This document shows positions 43,404 to 51,948 of a stretch of DNA of 64,000 nucleotides, piece after piece (the first letter of the stretch is position 1; each line of letters begins with the position of its first letter). The notes beneath the pieces are model-generated. The model had not been told where the DNA came from. It did not search any database and saw nothing but the letters and a program-made list of their open reading frames with translations. The DNA is taken from NCBI GenBank assembly GCA_903899015.1, contig CAIUHP010000078.1:1-64000 (forward strand). Direction: 5' to 3'. Position numbers and translations under genes: made by a program. This DNA comes from an uncultured Armatimonadota bacterium. GTDB taxonomy: Bacteria; Armatimonadota; Fimbriimonadia; Fimbriimonadales; Fimbriimonadaceae.

Positions 43404-44678
43404 ATGACATTGTTGCTGCCTTTCGCGATTGCGCTTCTATCCAAATCCGAACCTGTTCGACCGACTCAGCTAAAACCGCTCAACGAACGGCAGATGAGTT
43501 GGTGGCGCGATGCCAAGTTCGGGATGTTCATTCATTGGGGTGTCTATGCCATTCCTGGGAAAGGTGAATGGTACATGAATAGCGCTCACGTTCCAGTAGA
43601 CGAATATCGCAAATTGGGTGACCAATTTGAGCCTAAGTTTTGCGACCCGAATCGATGGATTCAGATCGCGAAATCGGCGGGAATGAAGTACACCGTGCTC
43701 ACCGCTCGACACCATGACGGCTATGCACTTTGGAACAGCCCCTCCAGCATTGATCGTTTCACAAGCACGGCGATGGCTGCAAAGAGAGACTTTATTCGGG
43801 ACTACGTTATCGCTTGCCGCAAGAACCGGATGCCGGTCGGTTTGTATTACTCACTGATGGATTGGCGGATTCCAGGCTATTACAAGCCCCATGAGTTGCC
43901 AGAGAGTGCTCAAGCCCTTAAAGATCAGTGCTACGGTCAAGTTCGGGAGCTCACGCGGAATTACGGTCCGATTGATATTTTGTGGTACGACGGTGGCTGG
44001 CTTAACATGCACGGAACCGACGCAGATGCCGCATGGCTTTGGGAGCCCGATAAGCTTAACTCCCTCGTCAGAAAAGCCAATCCGAGAACGGTCATCAATC
44101 CCCGATCGGGTTGGGGCGGAGATTTCGATTGTGAAGAAGGCGGCTCGGAAGTCACAGGACGAATTCGAACGCGTCCCTGGGAAAAGTGTCTTAACCTCAA
44201 TCAGACCACGTGGGGCTATAACCCGATTCAGAATTTGATGAGTACAAACGAGGTGCTCACCATGCTCATCAACACCGCAGTGCGGGACGGGAACATGCTC
44301 CTCAACGTTGGCCCCGATCCGGATGGAGTTATCCCTCCTACCCATGCCGCAAGACTCCGAGAAGTGGGACAGTGGCTCAAGAAATACGGAGAGAGCATTT
44401 ATGGCACTCGAGGCGGGCCTTTGCAACCGGTCGACCACCAATACGGCACCACATATCATGGCAAATCCATCTACGTGCACTGCTTTGGTGCCCGAGATGG
44501 AGTCACGATCGGATTGCCGCATATTGACGCTCGCATCCTGAAGTCAACGTTGCTAACTGGTGGCAAGGCGGAGGTCGAGCAATCGGCGTTTGCGATTACG
44601 ATCCGTTTAAGCCGTCTGACCCAGACCACCCCAGACACCATCGTGCGCTTCGATTGCGATCGAGAAATTGGGCGGTAA
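43404..44678 (+). CDS. GH29 alpha-L-fucosidase
   Basis: About 424 residues from the ATG at 43404, which starts a signal peptide ('MTLLLPFAIALLSKSEP'). GH29 hallmarks are 'WWRDAKFGMFIHWGVYAIPGKGEWY', 'SAGMKYTVLTARHHDGYALWNS' and the nucleophile-containing 'IDILWYDGGW'. 'NMLLNVGPDPDGVIP' is also typical. It removes terminal L-fucose from glycans. A GTG start at 43368 is not preferred. It lies 60 bases after the thioredoxin gene. Confidence 0.94.
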   Translation: MTLLLPFAIALLSKSEPVRPTQLKPLNERQMSWWRDAKFGMFIHWGVYAIPGKGEWYMNSAHVPVDEYRKLGDQFEPKFCDPNRWIQIAKSAGMKYTVLTARHHDGYALWNSPSSIDRFTSTAMAAKRDFIRDYVIACRKNRMPVGLYYSLMDWRIPGYYKPHELPESAQALKDQCYGQVRELTRNYGPIDILWYDGGWLNMHGTDADAAWLWEPDKLNSLVRKANPRTVINPRSGWGGDFDCEEGGSEVTGRIRTRPWEKCLNLNQTTWGYNPIQNLMSTNEVLTMLINTAVRDGNMLLNVGPDPDGVIPPTHAARLREVGQWLKKYGESIYGTRGGPLQPVDHQYGTTYHGKSIYVHCFGARDGVTIGLPHIDARILKSTLLTGGKAEVEQSAFAITIRLSRLTQTTPDTIVRFDCDREIGR

Positions 44679-44700
44679 CGAGGCGCTTGCTACCAACGCG

Positions 44701-45789
44701 TTAGAACAGGCTTTCGCAGTGCTCCATTCGTGCTCCGTTTTCGTCGCAGACGGCGTAATTTGCGCCTCCCGAGAGCGTGAGTCCTGCGTGTCTTCCTTTG
44801 GCGTCCAGCACGTAGAACTGCAAGCCAAAATTCGGATGGCCAACTTCATTGAGCAATCGCTTTTCGACGGTGTTCTTGGCCACACGTTTGAGCGCTTCCA
44901 TTCCTGCGTCTTTCGGATGCTTCCCTCGCCGAAGTTCTTCCACGATCAGATAGGAGCAGAGGTTATAAAGGTTGGCTTCGCCTCGACCCGTTGACCCGGC
45001 AGCACCAACTTCGCCATCAACGTAAAGGCCCGCTCCTAAAATGGGTGAGTCTCCCACGCGGCCGGGGATCTTAAATGCCAGGCCACTGGTGGTTGTAACG
45101 CCGCAAATCTCGCCTTTCTCGTTGATGCCGTCGCAGTTAATTGTTCCGTAAACATGCTGTCGCTCCAGATACCCTTCCTCGGACATTTGGAGGGCGACTT
45201 CGAGGCCCTTAGTTTCTCGCTGCTTCGGATCAAGATAGTGCTCCTTATCGGTACGGCGCTTCCATTCCAACCAGACTTTTCTTGACCTTTCGGTATTAAG
45301 ATCTGGCTCGATGGTGTATCCCAAACTGCGGGCGAAGTCTTGGGCCCCTTTTCCGACTAGGAGGTGATGGTCGGTTTGGCTCGCAACTTCCCTGGCGATT
45401 TTGGACGGCGTGCGAATACCCTCGAGGCCCGCCACACCTCCAGCCCATTTTTTGGGTCCGTGCATACAGCAAGAATCGAGTTGGACCACACCCTCGGCAT
45501 TGGGAATTCCACCGTAACCCACGGATGTTTCGTCGGGATCGAGTTCGAGAATATTGACGCCTTCGATGAGCGAGTCAAGCACATCCGTTCCACTCGTCAT
45601 GAGACGGAAGGCCTTTTGAACACACGTTTCGGTCCCACCGTTCTTAAACGAGTTGCCGTTACCGGAAGATATGACGACAGGCTTAACTCTTCCCCGTATC
45701 ATTATTTCTGGGAATGCTCGGGCAAGTGGGGCGACGGCTAAGCTTGCCGATCCTGCAAGAAGAGTACGGCGTGACAATCCACGATTCAT
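44701..45789 (-). CDS. N4-(beta-N-acetylglucosaminyl)-L-asparaginase-like Ntn hydrolase
   Basis: 362 residues of the T2 (glycosylasparaginase/isoaspartyl peptidase) family. A twin-Arg leader ('LSRRTLLAGSASLAVAPLARA') points to Tat export. The nucleophile Thr would be Thr216 in 'YGTINCDG'. The usual preceding Asp (HDT) is Gly215, which may slow autocleavage. 'ICGVTTTSGLAFKIPGRVGDSPILGAGLYVDGEVGAAGSTG' matches the family core. Glycosylasparaginases split GlcNAc-Asn from N-glycan remnants. A TAGACT element on the minus strand lies seven bases before the ATG. Confidence 0.9.
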   Translation of the reverse strand: MNRGLSRRTLLAGSASLAVAPLARAFPEIMIRGRVKPVVISSGNGNSFKNGGTETCVQKAFRLMTSGTDVLDSLIEGVNILELDPDETSVGYGGIPNAEGVVQLDSCCMHGPKKWAGGVAGLEGIRTPSKIAREVASQTDHHLLVGKGAQDFARSLGYTIEPDLNTERSRKVWLEWKRRTDKEHYLDPKQRETKGLEVALQMSEEGYLERQHVYGTINCDGINEKGEICGVTTTSGLAFKIPGRVGDSPILGAGLYVDGEVGAAGSTGRGEANLYNLCSYLIVEELRRGKHPKDAGMEALKRVAKNTVEKRLLNEVGHPNFGLQFYVLDAKGRHAGLTLSGGANYAVCDENGARMEHCESLF

Positions 45790-45829
45790 GCCACGCAGTC
45801 TAACCGATTAGATGGATAATTGACTTCAT

Positions 45830-46045
45830 ATGAAGAAGAAGCCCCTGTCTTTTGGGGTTGGCCTTGACTTGACAACTCTAGCTTTCTTGGCATGCAATTT
45901 CAGCATGATAGGTAGTTCATGGGTGCGTCCACAAAAGGTGATCAAGGTCCAAATGCCTCCCGCAATCACGATTGTAGGAATCCTCGTTCTTGGAGCAACG
46001 ATTCTGTTTATCGAGCTACGCTTTCGCTCACCCAAAACACCCTAG
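45830..46045 (+). CDS. Small membrane protein, hypothetical
   Basis: 71 residues with two predicted membrane helices (about 12-30 and 44-63) and a C-terminal positive tail. The ATG is 9 bases after a GATAAT -10-like hexamer, so it could be leaderless. It is divergent from the Ntn-hydrolase gene with 40 bases between. No family recognised. Confidence 0.45.
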   Translation: MKKKPLSFGVGLDLTTLAFLACNFSMIGSSWVRPQKVIKVQMPPAITIVGILVLGATILFIELRFRSPKTP

Positions 46046-46056
46046 GTTGATCTGAA

Positions 46057-46809
46057 CTAGACGGGTTTGTTACCCACGGCAAGTCCGTTTCCGACAAGAT
46101 ATTTATAGCTTTGCTCTACCGCTTCCATCATGTCGGTTGCGCAGAAGTCCATTTCCAAAATGAGCCAATTGGGATCACCCCCGCGGATGGCGTCGACGAG
46201 GTCTACTTTTCCCGAGCCAGCAGCGGTCATCGGCTCATCGCGGACCATGGGACCGTCTTTCACGTGCAGGAGTTTCACACGATCTTTGAATTTTGTGACC
46301 ATGTCTCCTGCTCGGTTTGCGCCGAAGTTAGTCGCCCAATAGGTATCGAGTTCGAGTGTTACAAGCGGGCACTCGTCTAACATCCATTCGATTGCGAGTC
46401 TTCCTTCCACAATCTCGAATTCCCAATAGTGGTTGTGGAGACTAAACGACAGTCCTGCTTCACGAATGATTTGCGCGACCTCGTTGAGTTGCTTTGCCGT
46501 TTCTTTAATCGCGTCAACGGAAGCGAATTCCTTGGTTCCAAAACCGCATACAGTATCGGAAACACCTAAATCGCGAGCGTTCTCAATAAATTGGTGAACG
46601 GTTTCAAGGGTTGGAACATCGCCGAAGTAGGAGGAAACTTTCATTCCCATATCTTCGGTGGTTTGACGAAACTGCTTGAACGACATACCAAATCCATGCC
46701 CTTCGACTCCTTTAAACCCGATGTCTGCAAGGCGTTGGAGAACCGGAAGGTGATTGCCATTTTGCATGGCATCGCGAAGAGTATAGAGCTGTATCGACAG
46801 TGGTTTCAT
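46057..46809 (-). CDS. Sugar phosphate isomerase/epimerase
   Basis: 250 residues with the AP-endonuclease-2-like TIM barrel. 'MKPLSIQLYTLRDAM' matches its paralogue at 19026. Metal-site segments 'SLHNHYWEFE', 'VTLELDTYWA', 'VKLLHVKDGP' and 'LEMDFC' are present. It is third in a minus-strand gene set with the aldo/keto reductase and the Gfo/Idh gene, which suggests one sugar-catabolic pathway. A GAGGAT ribosome site is five bases before the ATG. Confidence 0.92.
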   Translation of the reverse strand: MKPLSIQLYTLRDAMQNGNHLPVLQRLADIGFKGVEGHGFGMSFKQFRQTTEDMGMKVSSYFGDVPTLETVHQFIENARDLGVSDTVCGFGTKEFASVDAIKETAKQLNEVAQIIREAGLSFSLHNHYWEFEIVEGRLAIEWMLDECPLVTLELDTYWATNFGANRAGDMVTKFKDRVKLLHVKDGPMVRDEPMTAAGSGKVDLVDAIRGGDPNWLILEMDFCATDMMEAVEQSYKYLVGNGLAVGNKPV

Positions 46810-46847
46810 GAGATCCTCGATGTTCCAATAATTGTTAGTTGCGCCTG

Positions 46848-47768
46848 CTACTCTGCAGTGCCATTTTCCAGATAATCCAGTTCAGCCTGAGTCAGCACGA
46901 TCTCAAGCGCTTCGATATTCTGGTGAATCTGCTCGACATTGTTCATGCCTGCCAACGCCCAAACGTTGAGCGGCTGATTCAGTGTCCATGCGAGAGCGAG
47001 ATGGTTCACGGTAGTCCCCTTCTCTTCCGCCATTTTTTGGAGTCGCTCCAAACGTGCGAAGTTGGTAGGGTTGTGATAGACACGCTTTACGTCGGCAGAA
47101 TCGATCTGAGCAAAGAATCCGCCACCCGCCGAGGACCACGCGAAGAGGGGGAATCCGGTTTTCTCGTACCAGTTTCGACCTTCTCGATCCACCTGATAGG
47201 CTTCCCACCACATCGGTTCGTTGGCAAGAGCTAGGCTCAGGTTGGGACTGCTCGCGGAGAACCCTTGCAAGCCATGCTTTTCGGCATATTCATTTGCTTC
47301 CGCGATGCGAGTATGGTGCCAGTTGGAACCGCCGAATGCCTTCACTCGACCGGCTGCGAGATGCTCGTTGAGCCACTCGACGACTTCACCGGCTGGTACA
47401 CGGACATCATCGCGGTGGAGGACATAAAAGTCAGAGTAAGAAACGCCTGCTCGCTCAAGATTGCCGAGCAGATCATGATCCAGATCCGCCTTGGTTACGC
47501 GGCGTCCGGCATCGCTATTGTCTGCGTGGTGATTGCCCTTATCAAACCGAATAAGCGCATCCTCTCCGCGAGCCTCATAGTAGCTCTTAAGAACACTGGC
47601 AAATCCAGGACCATAAACATAGCTGTTGTCGATAATGTTTCCGCCAACGGCTCGATACTCGTCTAGCAGTTCAAATGCCTTGACGTTGTCGTTTGTTGGA
47701 AGCTGAATGACACCAAAAACCAGTTTCGAAATCTCTTTATCTAAGTGAGGGACCTTTCCGTACTTCAA
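46848..47768 (-). CDS. Aldo/keto reductase, TTG start
   Basis: About 306 residues. AKR-fold motifs are 'SKLVFGVIQL', 'NIIDNSYVYGPG', 'LERAGVSYSDFYVLHRDD', 'KAFGGSNWHHTRIAEA', and 'HLALAWTLNQP'. The catalytic Asp-Tyr-Lys-His set is partly visible. The frame is open to 47867, but the real start is a TTG at 47768 that overlaps the Gfo/Idh stop as TTGA and begins the conserved 'KYGKVPHL'. The operon order is Gfo/Idh, AKR, isomerase. Confidence 0.9.
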   Translation of the reverse strand: MKYGKVPHLDKEISKLVFGVIQLPTNDNVKAFELLDEYRAVGGNIIDNSYVYGPGFASVLKSYYEARGEDALIRFDKGNHHADNSDAGRRVTKADLDHDLLGNLERAGVSYSDFYVLHRDDVRVPAGEVVEWLNEHLAAGRVKAFGGSNWHHTRIAEANEYAEKHGLQGFSASSPNLSLALANEPMWWEAYQVDREGRNWYEKTGFPLFAWSSAGGGFFAQIDSADVKRVYHNPTNFARLERLQKMAEEKGTTVNHLALAWTLNQPLNVWALAGMNNVEQIHQNIEALEIVLTQAELDYLENGTAE

Positions 47769-48757
47769 GCCTTCATCTCCATTGCAAAATGTAATCCGGC
47801 GCTCGCGCGCAGCATGTCGAGTGCCTTCATATTCTCGATTGTGTCTTCGAGGGTCATGTATGGACATTCCTTCGCATCGATAAATTCGGCGACTGTGTCG
47901 GCTTCGATGGCGTAAAGCTCGTCGTTGGTCGACTCATACTTGAACACCTGAGGCTCTTCGCCTCGTTTGTTCAACGTGATGACGCTGCTGTGAACTTTCC
48001 ACGGGTCGGAAATATGGATTGAGCCGTTTGTGCCGTAGATCCAGACTTCATTTTTGAGTCCGATGTGGATTCCGGTGTTGAAGCTAGATGTGAACTCACC
48101 TGGGAACTTCATCGCACCCGATCCGAACTCGTCATAGCCACGGTCTCCGATGAATGCACAGTAGTCGGCCTTGATCGGTTCTGCTCCTGCAATGAGTCTC
48201 GTCATAGAAACGCAGTAAGTTCCAACGTCCATCAGTCCGCCGCCGCCAAGAGCTCCTTCGGTTCGGAAATTGGTCCATTCTTTACCAGCATGGAATCCGA
48301 ATTCTGCATTCACAACTTTAACGTCGCCGATTGCCTTCTCAGCAAGCAGTTCCTTCAGCTTGAGCGTTTGTGGATGGCAACGATACATGAAGGCTTCCAT
48401 GAAGAAAACCTTGTGTTTGCGGACTTCATTAAGCGCTCGCTGCGCCTCAAGTGCATTCAGTGTGAACGGTTTTTCGCAAAGAATGGCTTTGCCAGCCTCC
48501 GCGCATTTAATCGTCCACTCGTAGTGCATGTGGTGAGGCAGAGCGATATAAATCGCGTCCACGTTCGGGTCGTTTAACACTTCGTCGTAAGAGCCGTAGG
48601 GCGTTCCACCGTAGGTTTCGGTGAACTTCTGCGCACTTTCAAGCGTGCGCGATCCTACTGCCGTTAGGGTTCCCGTTTTGGAAACCTTAAGTCCTCCGGC
48701 GAATTGTCGAGCGATGCCGCCCGTCGCCAATATTCCCCAATTCAGCTTATCTGCCAT
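47765..48757 (-). CDS. Gfo/Idh/MocA-family oxidoreductase
   Basis: 330 residues. The nucleotide-binding start 'WGILATGGIARQFAGGL' and 'AIYIALPHHMHYEWTIKCAEAGKAILCEKP' (EKP is the catalytic Lys motif) are typical of NAD(P)-dependent sugar, inositol or dihydrodiol dehydrogenases. 'GGGLMDVGTYCVSMTRLI' is the substrate-domain signature. It is first in the operon with the aldo/keto reductase and the isomerase. The substrate is probably a modified sugar. Confidence 0.93.
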   Translation of the reverse strand: MADKLNWGILATGGIARQFAGGLKVSKTGTLTAVGSRTLESAQKFTETYGGTPYGSYDEVLNDPNVDAIYIALPHHMHYEWTIKCAEAGKAILCEKPFTLNALEAQRALNEVRKHKVFFMEAFMYRCHPQTLKLKELLAEKAIGDVKVVNAEFGFHAGKEWTNFRTEGALGGGGLMDVGTYCVSMTRLIAGAEPIKADYCAFIGDRGYDEFGSGAMKFPGEFTSSFNTGIHIGLKNEVWIYGTNGSIHISDPWKVHSSVITLNKRGEEPQVFKYESTNDELYAIEADTVAEFIDAKECPYMTLEDTIENMKALDMLRASAGLHFAMEMKA

Positions 48758-49143
48758 GTTCGGCTAGGAGCTTACACCGTACGCAAGACCGAGCGAACAC
48801 GATCCGCCATTTTCCTTCCATTTGCTCAGAATTGCTTGCTTATCTTGAGTCTTTTTGTGGCCCTTAAATGGAATCGTGCGTCGGTTTGCAATAGGAACTC
48901 GGAATTTATTCTAATGCCATCCAGTTTCCTTCCTCTTTGAATAAGCATGGACAAATTCATTGGCTCGCTGTCAAAGTTGCGGTAGCCCACGATCTATACA
49001 GCGATCTTTCTAATGCGCCCCGAATGGCGCCCGTGAACAAGCTGTGGCCCAAAAGCCAAACTTTCCTCTCACGCAAAACTCAAATGGTGGCCGAACGAAA
49101 AACAGGTTGGCATTAGATTTCAGTCCGCGTAGCCGTGAGAAGA
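48758..49143. other. Intergenic region, no gene recognised
   Basis: About 385 bases between the Gfo/Idh start and the end of the nine-gene operon on the minus strand. No strong terminator or ORF is seen, and the operon ends without an obvious hairpin. Confidence 0.5.
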
Positions 49144-51948
49144 TTATTGGTCGCGTTTGCGTTTGGCGTCTAGCAGACTTTGTGCGGCGGACCTGGGTTG
49201 GGTGGTGGTGGAGACGGGGCGGTCGGCGGTTGGGGTGTTGGGAAGGATCACTTGGCCACTGGGGGTGGGTGAGCTTTCTTTTTGCGCCCGCTGTTTAGCT
49301 TCGTGTAGGCGGCCCACGACGACTTCTTGTTGGGACTCGGATGGGACTGGACGACGCTCGAGGCGCGCAAGTAGCTTCGCCATGATCTCACCTAATGGTA
49401 GGGCCAGTCGACGGACGCCAACATCGAACGGCAGCAAGATAGCGGCCATCATTAATAGGATCGGCCAGAGTTCGGAAATTGAAGCGCCTGGATTCGCGAT
49501 CTTGCGAAGGGCTTCAAGAGGTTTGCTAATCCCCAGACCGCCCGTTAATTTGCTCATCCGGGCAAGTAACGGGCTGTTGGCTCGATAGGTCCGATACTCG
49601 GGAGGATAGGGGACGGAGAATCCAGTTGCAGCGGTTCGTTTCCCACCGGCCGGATCAGGTTCTGCGACGGTCACAATGTAAGTGCCAATTCCACTGGCAT
49701 CAAAGCTGGAGGAATAAACACCGGGAGCTTGCTCATCTAAATTCAGCTCTTTGAATGTTCCGTTTGGAACAGCAACTCGGATGGAGGCGTTATTCGATGA
49801 CAACGGATTTCCGAGACGGTCGAAGGCTTTGACTTCCACCTTCCCACGGCCACCTTCTTCATGAACCGCGACCTGATAGTTATTGAGAGTCGCTCGGCGG
49901 CTGATCGCACGGACCGCTTGGGACCAGAACGCACCGAATCCAGGCCATCCAATCCATTTCGCTGCCCATCGCGATTTCGCGTCGCTGGTAAAGGCAAGGG
50001 TTGTACCCAGGCCGTACTGCCATGTTGCGAGAAGGGGATCGTCTTTTCCTGTTCGCATCCCCACTGATGAAAGAGGCCTGGAATCGGTGAGACAGTAGGC
50101 GAGAAGGGGTGGAACACCCTCGTCTTCGATACCCCTTAGAATCTCTTGCCCCACAACCATTTTGGGAATGAAAGCTCCCTCCTCAATCGCAGACCGAGCG
50201 ATGATCGAAGTGTCTTCAGTCATGATCGCGGGGAGTTTGCCCGCTTTATCGGCGAGGTAGAAGCGCCCGCCACCAACTAGGGCTAGTTGCTTGAGGAAGT
50301 TGACATCCTTTCCATCGCCAATTGCGACGACGGAGGTTGTGATCTTGTGCATCCTCATGCGAGCAGCAATTTCGAGACAACCTTCTTGAGTATCGACGTC
50401 GTTCCCATCGGCGAGCAGGAGAAAATGCCGGACTTGGGTGTGCTCGGCATTTAAGACTTCTTCGCCTTTGAGCATGGATGGCTGGGCATAGATGCCACCT
50501 CCGCCCACGTACAACTTCTCAATCTGATTGATGATGGCTGCCTTGTCTGTAAGCTGCTGCATAGGCGCAACAAACTCGATTCCGTCGGTACTGCCGGCGA
50601 CGCCCACTCGATCTTGAGGAGACATCATCTTCACCGTCTCTTCAGCCGCTTTCGCAGCCAATCGGATCTTTTGAAAGCCGTCTTCCTCCATCCCCATCGA
50701 GCCAGATGCGTCGATCATGATCGCAATGGAAGTGCTTGGAAAGGTCTTTCGCTGTCGAATGTTGAGATCAACCGGCAGAGCGTCTGCAATCGGGCTGCCG
50801 TAGTATCCACCCGGCAAAAAGGAGTTCTCTCCACCGACCATAGCCAAGCCAATTCCACTGTCTCGCACCGCGCTTTCAAACAACTTCATTTGGCTGGTCG
50901 TAAAGGCAGAAGCGTTGATATCGTTTAGGATGAGTGCGTCGTAAACCTGCAGGTCTTCGGCTTTGGAAGGGATTGCGGCTCGCCCCACAACGTCTGTAGT
51001 CAATCCGTTCTTTCGCAGGGCATCCGCGAGTTCACTCTTGCCGGCACTTTCTTGGAGCACCAGGACACGTGGCTTTCCACGGACGGCAACAAAACCAAGA
51101 CCAACGTTATTTCGATTATCAAGGTCGTGATCGGCACGCAATGTCGCTCGGTATCGGTGGAATCCGGTGTCGGGTAGCTTTTCGCTCACTACCACGGAGC
51201 TACGTCCTGCTGCCAACTTTACCGGAACTTGCTTCACGAGGATTCCGTCCCGGTCGATGTCGATCATGCCGTTTTGCTGGACGGTGGAGTCCACCAATAC
51301 GTGCAGGTCAAACGGTTGATCGACTCGAACTTCCGACGGAACTTCGACCGACGCTACCGAAGCTTCACCCGCTCGATCACCGAGCCCGAGAACAACGTGA
51401 TCGATAGGAATGCCATCACTCGCGGCAACTTGTGCCGCCTCGGAAAGATCTCCGTTGGTTTCATCACCATCGCTGAGAACAACAATCCTGCGCGCCTTGC
51501 CCTCAGGAAAAGAGGCAGAAGCAAGACGAATGGCGCTAGCCACATCTGTTGCGGAGCCATCGATTTGACTCAGGATACGACCCACGTCATGACGTCCACT
51601 TGGAGCGGCATCAATCACCGCTTCCTTGCCGAAGGCAATCACGCCTGCAACGTCATTCGGTGCGAGGTTCCGAATGGCATCAGCGACAAACTTCTCGGAC
51701 TTCTGACGGTCGACATCGCTGATGGAGTCGGATCGGTCGACCAGGAACATCGTGCAAAGCCCCACATTGGGGCGTCTTGCTTCGGGCCCCGAAAGGGCAA
51801 TGACAACGAGTCCGAGCAACACGCCCCGAACGACGAATGCAAATCGTTTTCGGCCCTTCGCCATCCCGTGAATGTGCCGATAACTCAGTAATAACCCAAC
51901 GATCAGTGGGATCAGTAGGAGGAGGTAGATCGGCTGGGTGAATCGCAT
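49144..51948 (-). CDS. Membrane protein with two VWA domains and a GATase-like domain
   Basis: About 934 residues. Two N-terminal helices ('QPIYLLLLIPLIVGLLL', 'FVVRGVLLGLVVIALSG') precede a first VWA domain with a degenerate MIDAS ('DRSDSIS'). A GATase-like segment follows ('VYDALILNDINASAFTTSQMK', 'LAMVGGENSFLPGGYYGSPI'), then a second VWA with a good MIDAS ('IDASGSMG'). A membrane helix near 800 and a Pro-rich C-terminal tail complete it. This architecture occurs in Planctomycetes and related groups. The start overlaps the preceding stop (ATGA). It is last in the nine-gene operon. Confidence 0.88.
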   Translation of the reverse strand: MRFTQPIYLLLLIPLIVGLLLSYRHIHGMAKGRKRFAFVVRGVLLGLVVIALSGPEARRPNVGLCTMFLVDRSDSISDVDRQKSEKFVADAIRNLAPNDVAGVIAFGKEAVIDAAPSGRHDVGRILSQIDGSATDVASAIRLASASFPEGKARRIVVLSDGDETNGDLSEAAQVAASDGIPIDHVVLGLGDRAGEASVASVEVPSEVRVDQPFDLHVLVDSTVQQNGMIDIDRDGILVKQVPVKLAAGRSSVVVSEKLPDTGFHRYRATLRADHDLDNRNNVGLGFVAVRGKPRVLVLQESAGKSELADALRKNGLTTDVVGRAAIPSKAEDLQVYDALILNDINASAFTTSQMKLFESAVRDSGIGLAMVGGENSFLPGGYYGSPIADALPVDLNIRQRKTFPSTSIAIMIDASGSMGMEEDGFQKIRLAAKAAEETVKMMSPQDRVGVAGSTDGIEFVAPMQQLTDKAAIINQIEKLYVGGGGIYAQPSMLKGEEVLNAEHTQVRHFLLLADGNDVDTQEGCLEIAARMRMHKITTSVVAIGDGKDVNFLKQLALVGGGRFYLADKAGKLPAIMTEDTSIIARSAIEEGAFIPKMVVGQEILRGIEDEGVPPLLAYCLTDSRPLSSVGMRTGKDDPLLATWQYGLGTTLAFTSDAKSRWAAKWIGWPGFGAFWSQAVRAISRRATLNNYQVAVHEEGGRGKVEVKAFDRLGNPLSSNNASIRVAVPNGTFKELNLDEQAPGVYSSSFDASGIGTYIVTVAEPDPAGGKRTAATGFSVPYPPEYRTYRANSPLLARMSKLTGGLGISKPLEALRKIANPGASISELWPILLMMAAILLPFDVGVRRLALPLGEIMAKLLARLERRPVPSESQQEVVVGRLHEAKQRAQKESSPTPSGQVILPNTPTADRPVSTTTQPRSAAQSLLDAKRKRDQ

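Noticed and set aside
51229-51891. 220-codon plus-strand ORF within the VWA gene
   Set aside because: Antisense shadow of a recognised gene.
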